DNA of 64,000 nucleotides, from contig NC_063014.1 of assembly GCF_020509005.1 (NCBI RefSeq), positions 496,001 through 560,000 of the forward strand, read 5' to 3'. Both the position numbers and the translations under genes were made by a program. The notes under the pieces are model-generated. The model had not been told where the DNA came from. It searched no databases and was given only the letters and a program-made list of their open reading frames with translations. The stretch comes from Fulvia fulva. Its lineage: Eukaryota > Ascomycota > Dothideomycetes > Mycosphaerellales > Mycosphaerellaceae. Below are positions 11,096 through 22,559 of this stretch, in pieces. The stretch's first letter is position 1. Each line of letters opens with the position of its first letter.

Positions 11096-12373
11096 ATGGC
11101 AGCCCAGGCTACGGCACTAACGGCGCCTACGGCCCTACAGGCGAAGCCCCCCCAAGACAACTGGCAGCAACTTATAGAGGACGCAAAAAGCATGGAAACT
11201 AACGATCAGCTCCCTTACCGGTCTCTACAGGTAATGATCACTCAGCTACGCACGGCGCTTGTACTGTCGTATCACCGAGGGCAACAAGAAATGAGGACGA
11301 CGTCCCAGGCGATTAGCAAGGCCACCCGGAATCAACACCCCCATAGCTGGGCATCGGTCGCGGCATCGATACCAGGCCCCCGCCCAACGCACGATGCAGT
11401 TACGATCCGCATTGCAGCAAAGGAAGACCAGGCCGAAGTTGCGAAGCTATCGAACAAGGAGCTCGCCCAACGAATCAACCAACCAGGGGTGGTCGCAGTG
11501 AACCAACAGTCCAACGGCACTCTACAGATCTATACTAGCTCTGCTACTGCTAGGAGGCACCTAGAGGCACAGCCACAGTGGGCATCTAAGGTTGCGGCAT
11601 CAGCGAAGGTCTCAACGAAACAATTCACGATCCTAGTCCACGACATGCCTAAGGAGTTTGACCCAACCAACCAGGGTCACCTACGCGCTCTCCAAGAGGA
11701 CAACCCGGTCACTCTTAACTCTCCAATCCAGAAGGCGACTTGGCTCCATAGGAAATGGCCAGAAGGCAAGAAGGCCTCGGCGCTAATAGTATGGCTACAA
11801 GACGCGAAAGCGGCGGATCTAGCGATAGAACAAGGCCTGGTCTGGCAATACAGCCTCAAGACAGTAGAAAAGCACTCCTCATCCTTTCGTGTCCTCCAAT
11901 GCTTCAAATGCCAACAGTATGGACACCAAACCTACACGTGCACAAACAAGCAGGCCTGCTCGAACTGTGCAGGAGACCATATGTCTAGGGACTGTACATC
12001 GACTACGAGACGGTGCGCGAACTGTCCGGGGCACCACCCATCGTATAGTGCGGAATGCCCACAGCGGAAACTAGCGAAAAACAAGGCAATCACAAACAGA
12101 ACCGTCGCCCCAAGATTCTACGGCGACCGTGAGGCTAGCCCACACCGGAACCAACTAGCGGCGGTCGGGCACAAGCGCCCTAGGGCCGAGAACGATGTAA
12201 AGGATGCGCAGCCTAGGGCGTACGGGAGGCCACGTGCTCTGCTAGCTGCGGCGAGGGAATCTAACCAGGCCCGGCTCCCCTTTAGTACACAGCCGATAGG
12301 CGTAGACCAGGACGCACAGGGCAGTAGGACACAGGACGATACAGAGGAAATGATTGTCGATGCCGATGACTAG
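11096..12373 (+). CDS. LINE-A ORF1, Gag-like RNA-binding protein
   Basis: 425-residue protein, open throughout. The N-terminal half is Ala/Gln-rich and probably helical (WASVAASIPGP near 85-95). The middle resembles the RNA-binding part of Tad/I-type ORF1 proteins. From residue 269 there are three consecutive zinc knuckles: CFKCQQYGHQTYTC, CSNCAGDHMSRDC and CANCPGHHPSYSAEC. This CCHC trio is typical of LINE ORF1 proteins that coat the element RNA. The C-terminus is basic then acidic. Its TAG stop overlaps the start of ORF2 in ATGACTAG (12366-12373), which suggests coupled termination-reinitiation. The same protein is riddled with stops in the RIPped copies. Confidence 0.9.
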   Translation: MAAQATALTAPTALQAKPPQDNWQQLIEDAKSMETNDQLPYRSLQVMITQLRTALVLSYHRGQQEMRTTSQAISKATRNQHPHSWASVAASIPGPRPTHDAVTIRIAAKEDQAEVAKLSNKELAQRINQPGVVAVNQQSNGTLQIYTSSATARRHLEAQPQWASKVAASAKVSTKQFTILVHDMPKEFDPTNQGHLRALQEDNPVTLNSPIQKATWLHRKWPEGKKASALIVWLQDAKAADLAIEQGLVWQYSLKTVEKHSSSFRVLQCFKCQQYGHQTYTCTNKQACSNCAGDHMSRDCTSTTRRCANCPGHHPSYSAECPQRKLAKNKAITNRTVAPRFYGDREASPHRNQLAAVGHKRPRAENDVKDAQPRAYGRPRALLAAARESNQARLPFSTQPIGVDQDAQGSRTQDDTEEMIVDADD

Positions 12374-15300
12374 CCTCGACACGCTTAGCATCATCCAGTA
12401 TAACGTCAACCATAGCAAGGATATAGTCCAGAACCATTTCCTACACGAGGCGGACCCGCGCGTCCACCACGTCCTTGCAATCCAGGAGCCATGGATTAAC
12501 CCGCACCATAAGAGACCAACGACCTGCAAGTCACCAGGCTACACGACATGCCTACGAGGCGACGGCAGACCCCGCACGTGCTTCTATGTCAGCAAGGACA
12601 TACTAGAATCCGACTGGGAGGTAGTGTACTACGCAGACGAAGAAGGCGGGGGCGATATTACCTCCCTCCACGTGGGTAGCACCTGGATACACAACCTATA
12701 CATGCAACCGCCAGCCTCGAGGTCTAGCCGCGACCTAGGGGTCTGCAGACACCTAGACAGTGCGCTCAAGAGACAAGGGTGCCACATCGTAGTAGGAGAC
12801 TTCAACATACACCACCCTTCCTGGGAAAGCCTTATGCAGCCGCACCCTATAGCCGACGAAGTACTCGACTTGATGGCGAGCAACGCAATTGCCCTCAATA
12901 CCCCGAAGGACCTGGGCACCTGGAAGAGAGGGGGACTCCAAGGCACGATCGACCTCTCCTGGATCTCAGATAGCCACTACCACACGGTAACCTACTGTGG
13001 GATCGAACATGAACTCGAGGCGTCGTCAGACCACATGCCAGTCAGGACCTCTATTGCGACACAGATACAACGCACACCAGCGAGAACCCCTAAGCCAAAC
13101 TGGGGAAAGGCCCACTGGGCCAACATCCAGGCGTACCTCGATGACTCCAAGAGGCTAGTCCAGATCGCGCAGCAGCAATACAACAGTAAAGACGAGATAG
13201 ACGAAGCAGTCCAGGGGTTGACAGACGAAATAAGAAAAGCGACCTCACTTCACGTTCCGCTTGCCCAACCAACGACATGGTCCAAACCATACTGGACGCC
13301 GGAGTGCACTGCGGTAGTAAGAGAAGCAAGGAGAGCCCGCCGGGTGTGGACGAGCAGCCATAGCGAGGAGGCCTGGAACGTATACAGGGAGGCATGCCAA
13401 CAGAAGAAAGCCATAATACGGAGGGAGAAAGCAGTCGGCTGGAGGGCCACAGTGGAAGAAATCGCCGGCAAGCCAGAGAGGATGTGGAAGCTAGCGAAAT
13501 GGGCCCGACAGGACCCTACACAGGGCCCCTCCTTCTCTATCCCAGCGCTACAATCGCCTAGTGGCCCGGTTAGCGACCCCGAGGCCAAGGCGCGTCTACT
13601 GGCTAGCAAGTTCTTCCCACCCCCAGTCGAGGCTGATCTAAGCGACATAAACAGCTCTACTCCCCTAGCCCCTAGCATCGCGGTCCAACAGGAGGTGTCC
13701 GAGGGAGAAGTTACCGCTGTGCTGAGGAAGTTGCCGGCGAAGAAAGCCCCGGGGCCGGATGGGATCCCAAACGAGCTACTAAAGAAGTGTAGAGATCAAC
13801 TAGCCCCAGCAGTTGCAGCGATCTTCAACGCCTGCCTACAGACCGGATACCACCCGATAGCTTTTAAACAATCGACGACAGTGGTCCTACGCAAGCCGCA
13901 GAAGGAAGACTATACGCAGGTGAAGTCGTACCGCCCAATTGCGCTCCTTAACACTCTTGGGAAGGCGCTTGAGAAGCTGGTTGCAACGAGACTCTCCGAG
14001 GCGGCAGAGGAACACTCCCTACTCCCGGACACCCAGATGGGTGCGCGCCCACAGCGATCGACGCTATCCGCGATGGAACTTATCACCTCTCAGGTAAAGG
14101 CCATCTGGTATAAGAATAGGGACAAGGTGGCTTCCTTACTTAGCCTAGACATATCGGGAGCCTTCGACTACGTGTCACACCCGCGGCTTCTCTACATCCT
14201 AAGGTCGAAAGGACTCCCTGAGTGGCTTGTCAACTTCGTACGGTCCTACCTCCAAAACCGCAGTACGTCGATCCTGGTCGGCCAGTACAGAAGCCCATTT
14301 CAAGCAGTCCACACTGGAATCCCGCAAGGCTCAACGCTAGCACCTATTCTGTTCCTCTTCTTTATGGCGACGCTGCTCCCAGCCCTAGAATCCCAGAACA
14401 CCGCTGCGAGCGGCTTCGTAGACGACACAAACATCCTAGCGTGGTCTTCCTCGACTGAGGAGAACTGTAGGCTACTAGAAGAGAAGCACAAGATCTGCGA
14501 GGACTGGGCTAGGAGGCACGGGGCTCGGTTTGCCCCAGAAAAGTACAATCTGATACACTTTACGCGCCGGCCACGGTTCCACAATATGCAAGCTTCTATC
14601 CAGATACAGGGGCACACGACTAACCCGGCAAATCAGCTCAGGATCCTCGGACTATGGGTGGACCCGGCGCTACGGTGGAGGAAGCACGTACAGGCAATAT
14701 TACGGAAAGCTGAACAGAATATGGCATCATGCCAGAGGCTCACTGCGTCCACATGGGGGGCGGACTTCCGGCAGTCACGACTTCTATATACGGCTATTGT
14801 ACGGCCAGTCCTTACCTATGGCAGCCAAGTGTGGTCCTTAGGCGAGAGGGCCTGCCCATCGAAGGGACTCGTCGCGCCGCTAGCGAAGATCCAAAACCAA
14901 TGCCTAAGGAAGGTCACCGGGGCATATAAGTCGACACCAACGAGGATGCTTGAGCACGAGACCGCTATACCGCCGATCGACCTATACATCCAGGGACTAC
15001 GGACCTCCTACTTAGGCAAGTCGGCACAGTACCCAGTACAGAAGGTCATCGCCAGTGCAGTCGCAAGGGCCCGCGAATCAGTACCAGCGCACAAGGGCAT
15101 TCGACCCGGAAACGAGCCGAACTACCGGGCAAGGGACGAACAGCTAGCAACACAATGGGAAGGTGAGAAATCGTTTGTAGAGCAACTATGGAAAGAGAGG
15201 TGGAACAACCAGGTTGTAGGGCATAGTGGACGCCCTCAGCCAGCGGGACAACCTAAGGAATGGTCAGCTACAAAATCCGCGGTCAAGCACCCCCCGAAGC

Positions 15301-15677
15301 TCATCCACTACCGCCTTACGAGGGCACAGAGTAGCATAGCAACCCAACTGCGAAGCGAACACATCGGCCTCCAGGGGTACCTATCATGGAGGAAGGTTCC
15401 AGGATACACGAATACTAGCTGCCCCTGCGGCTATCGCTCCCAGAACGTACGGCACGCACTCCTCGTCTGTCCGAGGTGGTCGCTAGGAAGGGGGGAGTGG
15501 ATGGCAAAGGCGAGGAACCGGACGATTGGGGCACTTCTTAACAACGCTGAAGACCTACGGCGCATTACGAACTGGATACTAGAGAAGGGCTGGCTAGAAC
15601 AGTACCGCCTAGTAGGAGCAGTGCAGGAAGAGAGGACACGACGCAGCGCGACGAGACCGGCTAGGAGCGGGGGCTAA
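12366..15677 (+). CDS. LINE-A ORF2, endonuclease-reverse transcriptase
   Basis: About 1103 residues from the ATG at 12366. This start is chosen because the LINE-B ORF2 aligns from the same point (a 15-residue lead before QYNVN); an in-frame ATG at 12360 is the alternative. An AP-like (EEP) endonuclease comes first: QEPW with E41, GDFN at 144-147, SDH at about 221-223. The reverse transcriptase follows, with APGPDGIPN near 463, LDISGAFD at 594-601, GIPQGS near 651 and the catalytic FVDD at 684-687. The C-terminus has a CPCG...H...C knuckle at about 1019-1035. No RNase H motif is visible between thumb and knuckle. The protein performs target-primed reverse transcription. All catalytic residues are present and there are no stops. 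Confidence 0.92.
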   Translation: MTSLDTLSIIQYNVNHSKDIVQNHFLHEADPRVHHVLAIQEPWINPHHKRPTTCKSPGYTTCLRGDGRPRTCFYVSKDILESDWEVVYYADEEGGGDITSLHVGSTWIHNLYMQPPASRSSRDLGVCRHLDSALKRQGCHIVVGDFNIHHPSWESLMQPHPIADEVLDLMASNAIALNTPKDLGTWKRGGLQGTIDLSWISDSHYHTVTYCGIEHELEASSDHMPVRTSIATQIQRTPARTPKPNWGKAHWANIQAYLDDSKRLVQIAQQQYNSKDEIDEAVQGLTDEIRKATSLHVPLAQPTTWSKPYWTPECTAVVREARRARRVWTSSHSEEAWNVYREACQQKKAIIRREKAVGWRATVEEIAGKPERMWKLAKWARQDPTQGPSFSIPALQSPSGPVSDPEAKARLLASKFFPPPVEADLSDINSSTPLAPSIAVQQEVSEGEVTAVLRKLPAKKAPGPDGIPNELLKKCRDQLAPAVAAIFNACLQTGYHPIAFKQSTTVVLRKPQKEDYTQVKSYRPIALLNTLGKALEKLVATRLSEAAEEHSLLPDTQMGARPQRSTLSAMELITSQVKAIWYKNRDKVASLLSLDISGAFDYVSHPRLLYILRSKGLPEWLVNFVRSYLQNRSTSILVGQYRSPFQAVHTGIPQGSTLAPILFLFFMATLLPALESQNTAASGFVDDTNILAWSSSTEENCRLLEEKHKICEDWARRHGARFAPEKYNLIHFTRRPRFHNMQASIQIQGHTTNPANQLRILGLWVDPALRWRKHVQAILRKAEQNMASCQRLTASTWGADFRQSRLLYTAIVRPVLTYGSQVWSLGERACPSKGLVAPLAKIQNQCLRKVTGAYKSTPTRMLEHETAIPPIDLYIQGLRTSYLGKSAQYPVQKVIASAVARARESVPAHKGIRPGNEPNYRARDEQLATQWEGEKSFVEQLWKERWNNQVVGHSGRPQPAGQPKEWSATKSAVKHPPKLIHYRLTRAQSSIATQLRSEHIGLQGYLSWRKVPGYTNTSCPCGYRSQNVRHALLVCPRWSLGRGEWMAKARNRTIGALLNNAEDLRRITNWILEKGWLEQYRLVGAVQEERTRRSATRPARSGG

Positions 15678-15873
15678 CGGGGTAGTGACATGGACTACGT
15701 ACGTTCAGAGGGAAAGCTAATCTAGACAAGGAGTAGTCGGGGGCGGGAAGGGTTTTCACCTATTCGGGTTTCCCTTTGTACATAACAATAGATATATACC
15801 TGCATAGGCCGGATAGGGTCCTAGAACAGGGGAATGACAAATCTATCTATCTATTATAATTACGCTTTATATA

Positions 15874-17006
15874 ACGTACTTTACTACCGAGCGGGCTATA
15901 CTACCGAGCGGGCCACTTTTGCTAAGAACTGTACCACTTCTACAGATACAGCTATATAACTACTATTAGAGCGTATATTGTCTTTAAACGAGGCCAAACT
16001 GACCTTAGCTATCTAGGCTACGAAACGCGACGCGATAATTACGAATCGACTTACTATAAAGGTATACGACGCGTCTCGAACTATACTAGGGTATCGATTG
16101 AATAGACGACCTCCTCGGGGTGACTACGAGCCTATTTTAAAGAAGCTTATAGAGCTAGAAGAGAGGGTGATACTTAAGTATATACTCGAGCTAGATCTTA
16201 GAGGTTTCCCGCTATTAAAGGCTAGTATACGGGTAATAGCCGATTTATTACTATAAGAGAAGGGTCTTAAGCCCGCTAGTCTTAATTAGACAGACAGGTT
16301 TATTAGGCGGCATCATAAGCTAAAGGTTTGTATAACACGTAGATACGATCGTTAGCGAGCCCTAATAGAAGATCTAGACGTTATCGAGAAGTAGTTCTTA
16401 CTTATACGTAATATAAAGGAGAAGTATAGCATCCTTAACTAGGACACCTATAACTTCGACGAGACAGGGTTTATAATAGGTGTCATTACGTCTTAGAGCG
16501 TCGTTACGGGTTCAGAAAGGCGTAGTAGAAAGAGGAAGGTCGTTTAATAGGGCAATAGAGAGGGAGTAGAGAGATAGCGTATTAGATAGCTCTTATACAA
16601 AGCGAGATTAGTAAGCTACATAAGTCTAATAAGGCCCTTATATAGCGGAAAGCACGAAAGCGCAAGTACATTTAGTCTAGAGGGTCTCTAACCTTCGATA
16701 AGGCGTCGCAATTAATACCTCTAGAGGATACTAGGAGGTAGGAAGTGAGTAGAGAGTCGCTAGATAGTATTTAGCTAGTACTAAGGCTACAACGCTATAA
16801 GCAATATAGCGAGTTAGGGCATAACGTACGTACCTATTAAGTAGACTTACTAGATAGCGAAGAATCTAAAGAGGAATTGTCCTCCTAGTAACGATTCTAT
16901 AGGATATTATCGTATTAAGATACCGTCGTAATTAAAGTAGAAGTGGTATAGTTCTTAGTAAAAGTAGCCCGCTCGGTAGTATAGCCCGCTCGGTAGTAAA
17001 GTACGT
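15874..17006 (+). mobile_element. pogo/Fot1-like element copy 1, internally deleted, RIPped
   Basis: 1133 bp with inverted termini starting ACGTACTTTACTACC and flanked by TA (15872-15873 and 17007-17008), the Tc1/mariner-pogo signature. The terminal repeat carries CTACCGAGCGGGC twice in tandem, separated by TATA. Inside, a decayed frame resembles the Tc5/CENP-B helix-turn-helix region, including a readable RRYDRQRAL-like stretch and NFDETGF just before the DDE domain. The DDE core itself is missing: the frame passes from this point to the charged C-terminal part. It is therefore non-autonomous. Many CpA/TpG to TpA changes show RIP. Copies 2 and 3 have exactly the same length. Confidence 0.85.
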
Positions 17007-17079
17007 TACTACGTACCTCTTCTTCGATACTACTACTATCTAAGGTCTTACCGGCTATTACCTAGTTTAATAATACTAT

Positions 17080-17200
17080 CTCGGCCTCGCGCTTAACTTC
17101 TTAGTCTTCTACTACGAGGTCGTAAACTTGCCTAGTCCGTCTCGTCCTCGCGCTTAACTTCTTAGTCTTCTACTACGAGATCCTAAACTCGTCTAACCGT
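17080..17200. repeat. 61-bp tandem duplication
   Basis: Two adjacent units, 17080-17140 and 17141-17200, share the core CTCGCGCTTAACTTCTTAG followed by a shared TCTTCTACTACGAG. They differ at a few positions in the second half. The duplication lies between pogo copy 1 and LINE-A copy 2 in RIPped DNA. Origin unknown. Confidence 0.8.
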
Positions 17201-17204
17201 ATAT

Positions 17205-20200
17205 AGATAGATAGATTTGTCATTCCCCTGTTCTAGGACCCTATCCGGCCTATATAGGTATATATCTATTGTTATATACAAAGGGAAACCCGAATAGGTG
17301 AAAACCCTTCCCGCCCCCGACTACTCCTTATCTAGTTTAGCTTTCCCTCTAAACGTATATAGTCTATATTACTACCCCGTTAGCCCCCGCTCCTAGCCGG
17401 TCTCGTCGCGCTACGTCGTATCCTCTCTTCCTATACTACTCCTACTAGGCGGTACTGTTCTAGCTAGCCCTTCTCTAGTATCTAGTTCGTAATACGCCGT
17501 AGGTCCTTAGCGTTATTAAGAAGTGCCCTAATCGTCCGGTTCCTCGCCTTTACTATCTACTCCCCCCTTCCTAGCGACCACCTCGGACAGACGAGGAGTA
17601 CGTACCGTACGTTCTAGGAGCGATAGCCGTAGGGGCAGCTAGTATTCGTATATCCTAGAACCTTCCTCTATAATAGGTACCCCTAGAGGCCGATGTGTTC
17701 GCTTCGTAGTTAGGTTACTATACTACTCTATGCCCTCGTAAGGCGGTAGTAGATAAGCTTCGGGGGGTGCTTAACCGCGGATTTTGTAGCTAACTATTCC
17801 TTAGGTTGTCCCGCTAGCTAAGGGCGTCTACTATACCCTACAACCTAGTTATTCCACCTCTCTTTCTATAGTTGCTCTATAAACGATTTCTCACCGTCCT
17901 ATTATATTACTAGCTATTCGTCCCTTACCCGGTAGTTCGGCTCGTTTCCGGGTCGAATACCCCTATACGCTAGTACTAATTCGCGGGCCCTTACGACTAT
18001 ACTAGCGATGACCTTCTATACTAGGTACTGTGCCGACTTGCCTAAGTAGGAGGTCCGTAGTACCTAGATATATAGGTCGATCGGCGGTATAGCGGTCTCG
18101 TACTTAAGTATCCTCGTTAGTATCGACTTATATACCCCGGTAACCTTCCTTAGGCATTAGTTTTAGATCTTCGCTAGCGGCGCGACGAGTCCCTTCGATA
18201 GGTAGGCCCTCTCGCCTAAGGACTATACTTAGCTACTATAGGTAAGGACTGGCCGTATAATAGCCGTATATAGAAGTCGTAACTACCGGAAGTCCGCCCC
18301 CTATATAGACGTAGTGAGCCTCTAGTATAATGCTATATTCTGTTTAGCTTTCCGTAATATTGCCTATACGTGCTTCCTCTACCGTAGCGCCGGGTCTACC
18401 TATAGTCCGAGGATCCTAAGCTAATTTGCCGGGTTAGTCGTATGCCCCGATATCTAGATAGAAGCTTATATATTATAGAACCGTAGCCGGCGCGTAAAGT
18501 GTATTAGATTGTACTTTTCTAGGGCAAACCGAGCCCCGTGCCTCCTAGCCTAGTCCTCGTAGATCTTGTGCTTCTCTTCTAGTAGCCTACAGTTCTCCTT
18601 AGTCGAGGAAGACTACGCTAGGATGTTTGTGTCGTCTACGAAGCCGCTCGTAGCGGTGTTCTAGGATTCTAGGGCTAGGAGCAGCGTCGCTATAAAGAAG
18701 AGGAACAGAATAGGTGCTAGCGTTAAGCCTTACGGGATTCTAGTATAGACTACTTAAAATGGGCTTCTATACTAGCCGACTAGGATCGACGTACTACGGT
18801 TTTAGAGGTAGGACCGTACGAAGTTGATAAGCCACTTAGGGAGTCCCTTCGACCTTAGGATATAGAGTAGCCGCGGGTATAACACGTAGTCGAAGGCTCC
18901 CGATATGTCTAGGCTAAGTAAGGAAGCCACCTTGTCCCTATTCTTATACTAGATAGCCTTTACCTAAGAGGTAATAAGTTCTATCGCGGATAGCGTCGAT
19001 CGCTATAGGCGCGTACCTATCTAGGTGTCCGGGAGTAGGGAGTGTTCCTCTACCGCCTCGGAGAGTCTCGTTATAACTAGCTTCTTAAGCGCCTTCCTAA
19101 GAGTGTTAAGGAGCGTAATTAGGCGGTACGACTTTACCTACGTATAGTCTTCCTTCTACGGCTTACGTAGGACCACTATCGTCGATTGTTTAAAAGCTAT
19201 CGGGTGGTACCCGGTCTATAGGCAGGCGTTAAAGATCGCTATAACTACTAGGGCTAGTTAATCTCTACACTTCTTTAGTAGCTCGTTTAGGATCCTATCC
19301 GGCCCCGGGGCTTTCTTCGCCGGCAACTTCCTTAGTATAGCGGCAACTTCTCCCTCGGACACCTCCTATTAGACCGCGATACTAGGGGCTAGGGGAGTAG
19401 AGCTATTTATGTCGCTTAGATTAGCCTCGACTAGGGGCGGGAAGAACTTACTAGCTAGTAGACGCGCCTTGGCCTCGGGGTCGCTAACCGGGCCACTAGG
19501 CGATTATAGCGCTAGGATAGAGAAGGAGGGGCCCTGTATAGGGTCCTGTCGGGCCTATTTCGCTAGCTTCTATATCCTCTCTAGCTTACCGGCGATGTCT
19601 TCTACTATAGCCCTCTAGCCGACTACTTTCTCCCTTCGTATTATAGCTTTCTTCTATTAGTATGCCTCCCTATATACGTTCTAGGCCTCCTCGCTATAGC
19701 TGCTCGTCTATACCCGGCGGGCTCTCCTTACTTCTCTTACTACCGTAGTGTACTCCGGCGTCTAGTATAGTTTAGACTATATCGTTAGTTAGGTAAGCGG
19801 AACGTAAAGTGAGGTCGCTTTTCTTATTTCGTCTATTAACCCCTAGACTGCTTCGTCTATCTCGTCTTTACTGTTATATTACTACTACGCGATCTAGACT
19901 AGCCTCTTAGAGTTATCGAGGTACGCCTAGATGTTGGCCTAGTAGGCCTTTCCCTAGTTTAGCTTAGGGGTTCTCGCTAGTGTACGTTATATCTATATCG
20001 TAATAGAGGTCCTAACTAGTATATAGTCTAACGACGCCTCGAGTTTATGTTCGATCCTATAGTAGGTTACCGTATAGTAGTAGCTATCTAAGATCTAGGA
20101 GAGGTCGATCGTGCCTTGGAGTCCCCCTCTCTTCTAGGTGCCCAGGTCCTTCGGGGTATTGAGGGCAATTGCGTTGCTCGCCATCAAGTCGAGTACTTCG

Positions 20201-22190
20201 TCGGCTATAGGGTACGGCTACATAAGGCTTTCCTAGGAAGGGTAGTGTATGTTAAAGTCTCCTACTACGATGTAGTACCCTTGTCTCTTAAGCGCACTGT
20301 CTAGGAGTCTATAGACCCCTAGGTCGCGGCTAGACCTCGAGGCTAGCGGTTATATATATAGGTTGTATATCTAGGTACTACCTACGTAGGGGGAGGTAAT
20401 ATCGCCCCCGCCTTCTTCGTCTACGTAGTACACTACCTCCTAGTCGGATTCTAGTATGTCCTTACTAACATAGAAGCACGTACGGGGTCTGCCGTCGCCT
20501 CGTAGGTATGTCGTATAGCCTAGTAACTTATAGGTCGTTAGTCTCTTATAGTACGGGTTAATCTATAGCTCCTAGATTATAAGGACGTAGTGGACGCGCG
20601 GGTCCGCCTCGTATAGGAAATGGTTCTAGACTATATCCTTACTATAGTTGACGTTATACTAGATAATACTAAGCGTGTCGAGGCTAGTTATCGGCATCGA
20701 CAATTATTTCCTCTATATCGTCCTATGTCCTACTGCCCTATACGTCCTAGTCTACGCCTATCGGCTGTATACTAAAGGGGAGCCGGGCCTAGTTAGATTC
20801 CCTCGCCGTAGCTAGTAGAGCACGTGGCCTCCCGTCCGCCCTAGGTTACGTATCCTTTATATCGTTCTCGGCCCTAGGGCGCTTATACCCGACCGCCGCT
20901 AGTTAGTTCCGGTATAGGCTAGCCTTACGGTCGCCGTAGAATCTTAGGGCGACGGTTCTGTTTATAATTGCCTTGTTTTTCGCTAGTTTCCGCTATAGGC
21001 ATTCCGTACTATACGATAGGTAGTGCCCCGGACAGTTCGTGTACCGTCTCGTAGTCGATATATAGTCCCTAGACATATAGTCTCCTATATAGTTCGAGTA
21101 GGCCTACTTGCTTATATACGTGTAGGTTTAGTGTCTATACTGTTAGCATTTAAAGCATTAGAGGACACGAAAGGATAAGGAGTGCTTTTCTACTATCTTA
21201 AGGCTATATTACTAGACTAGGCCTTGTTCTATCGCTAGATCCGCCGCTTTCGCGTCTTGTAGCTATACTATTAGCGCCGAGGCCTTCTTGCCTTCTAGCC
21301 ATTTCCTATAGAGCCAAGTCGCCTTCTAGATTAGAGAGTTAAGAGTGACCGGGTTGTCCTCTTAGAGAGCGCGTAGGTGACCTTAGTTAGTTAGGTCGAA
21401 CTCCTTAGGTATATCGTAGACTAGGATCGTAAATTGTTTCGTTAAGACCTTCGCTAATACCGTAACCTTAGATACCTACTATAGCTATGCCTCTAGGTGC
21501 CTCCTAGTAGTAGTAGAGCTAGTATAGATCTATAGAGTACCGTTAGACTATTAGTTCACTACGACCACCCCTAGTTAGTTAATTCGTTAGGCGAGCTCCT
21601 TATTCGATAGCTTCGTAACTTCGGCCTAGTCTTCCTTTACTATAATGCGGATCGTAGCTATATTGTGCGTTAGGCGGGGGCCTAGTATCAATGCCGCGAC
21701 CGATACCTAGCTATAGGGGTGTTAATTCCGGGTGGCCTTACTAATCGCCTAGGACGTCGTCCTTATTTCTTATTGCCCTCGGTAATACGACAGTATAAGC
21801 GCCGTACGTAGCTAAGTAATCAGTACCTATAGAGACCGGTAAGGGAGCTAATCGTTAGTTTCTATACTTTTTACGTCCTCTATAAGTTGCTACTAGTTGT
21901 CTTAGGGGGGCTTCGCCTATAGGGCCGTAGGCGCCGTTAGTGCCGTAGCCTAGGCTACTATTGCCTAGGAGTTGCCTAATGTAGCTAGGCACCTCCGCGG
22001 CGTTTGGAGCTAAAGAAATAGGGTGAAGAGAGCTTTAAGCTGTCTAGATTGAATAAGGTAGAACTCTCTTAGTCCTAGGGGCAGTGGCCTGCTTTATATA
22101 TCGTTAGAATGGCCTTGATAAGAGCTTTCGAATGTGTCTTGTTTTGGCGTAGAGATCGATAAGCGTTTTTCCTCCGATCATTAATAGTAT
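17205..22190 (-). mobile_element. LINE-A copy 2: full-length, RIPped
   Basis: Reverse-oriented LINE-A of 4986 bp with its (ATCT)n tail on the left (read as AGATAGATAGAT from 17205) and 11-bp target duplications TAACCGTATAT at 17194-17204 and 22191-22201. ORF2 corresponds to about 20691-17380 and ORF1 to 21961-20684. Both start codons at the homologous ATGs are mutated to ATA (20691-20689 and 21961-21959), and many CAG and TGG codons are now TAG. In the stretch compared with copy 1 (about 17390-17530) nearly all differences are CpA or TpG to TpA; one T-to-C difference was also seen, so this copy may be slightly older than copy 3. It cannot make protein. Confidence 0.92.
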
Positions 22191-22201
22191 TAACCGTATA
22201 T

Positions 22202-22559
22202 TCTACCTTACTAAGTAGGCTTTCGACGATACCGGATCTTTCTAGTAGTACGCCGGCTACTAATAGCTAAGCTAGGCTATCTAGACCTCCTTTAGATACG
22301 GCTACTAATCTCTAAGTTATAATTAGGACTACTACTATATATTTAATCTATATTATATATTATATACTTAGAGAGCGAGTCTAATCTATATCTTTATATA
22401 ATCTATATCTCTATAGGATCTATATCTCTATAGGATCTATATCTCTATAGAATCTATACCTTAACTAACGATACTATACTTTTAGATAACTACCGTAATA
22501 CTACTACTACTAAAGTATTGTAAGTTAGTATATAGCTTATATCTATAGTCCGGATAATA
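22202..22559. other. RIPped AT-rich spacer with a short tandem repeat
   Basis: TpA-rich DNA between LINE-A copy 2 and pogo copy 2. At 22383-22458 a 17-bp unit, ATCTATATCTCTATAGG, is repeated about four times with small changes. No coding sequence is recognisable. Confidence 0.6.

Larger units (their letters stand above)
10874..15851 (+). mobile_element. LINE-A copy 1: full-length, non-RIPped Tad-like non-LTR retrotransposon
   Basis: Complete element of about 4.98 kb with a 5' UTR of about 220 bp, ORF1 (11096-12373), ORF2 (12366-15677), a 3' UTR and an (ATCT)n tail at 15840-15851. It is bounded by a 22-bp target-site duplication at 10852-10873 and 15852-15873 with one A/T mismatch; it begins TATTATAATTACGC. 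The right duplication touches the terminal repeat of pogo copy 1. Both ORFs are open, CpG is abundant and CpA is present, so the copy has not undergone RIP although everything around it has. RIPped relatives lie at 17205-22190 (-), 31611-32752 (-) and 58769-63769 (+). This copy is therefore a recent arrival and possibly competent. Confidence 0.93.

Noticed and set aside
10852..15873. Exactly 5000-bp spacing of the two LINE-A copy 1 target duplications
   Set aside because: Coincidence of element length plus duplication; other LINE-A copies have different spacing.
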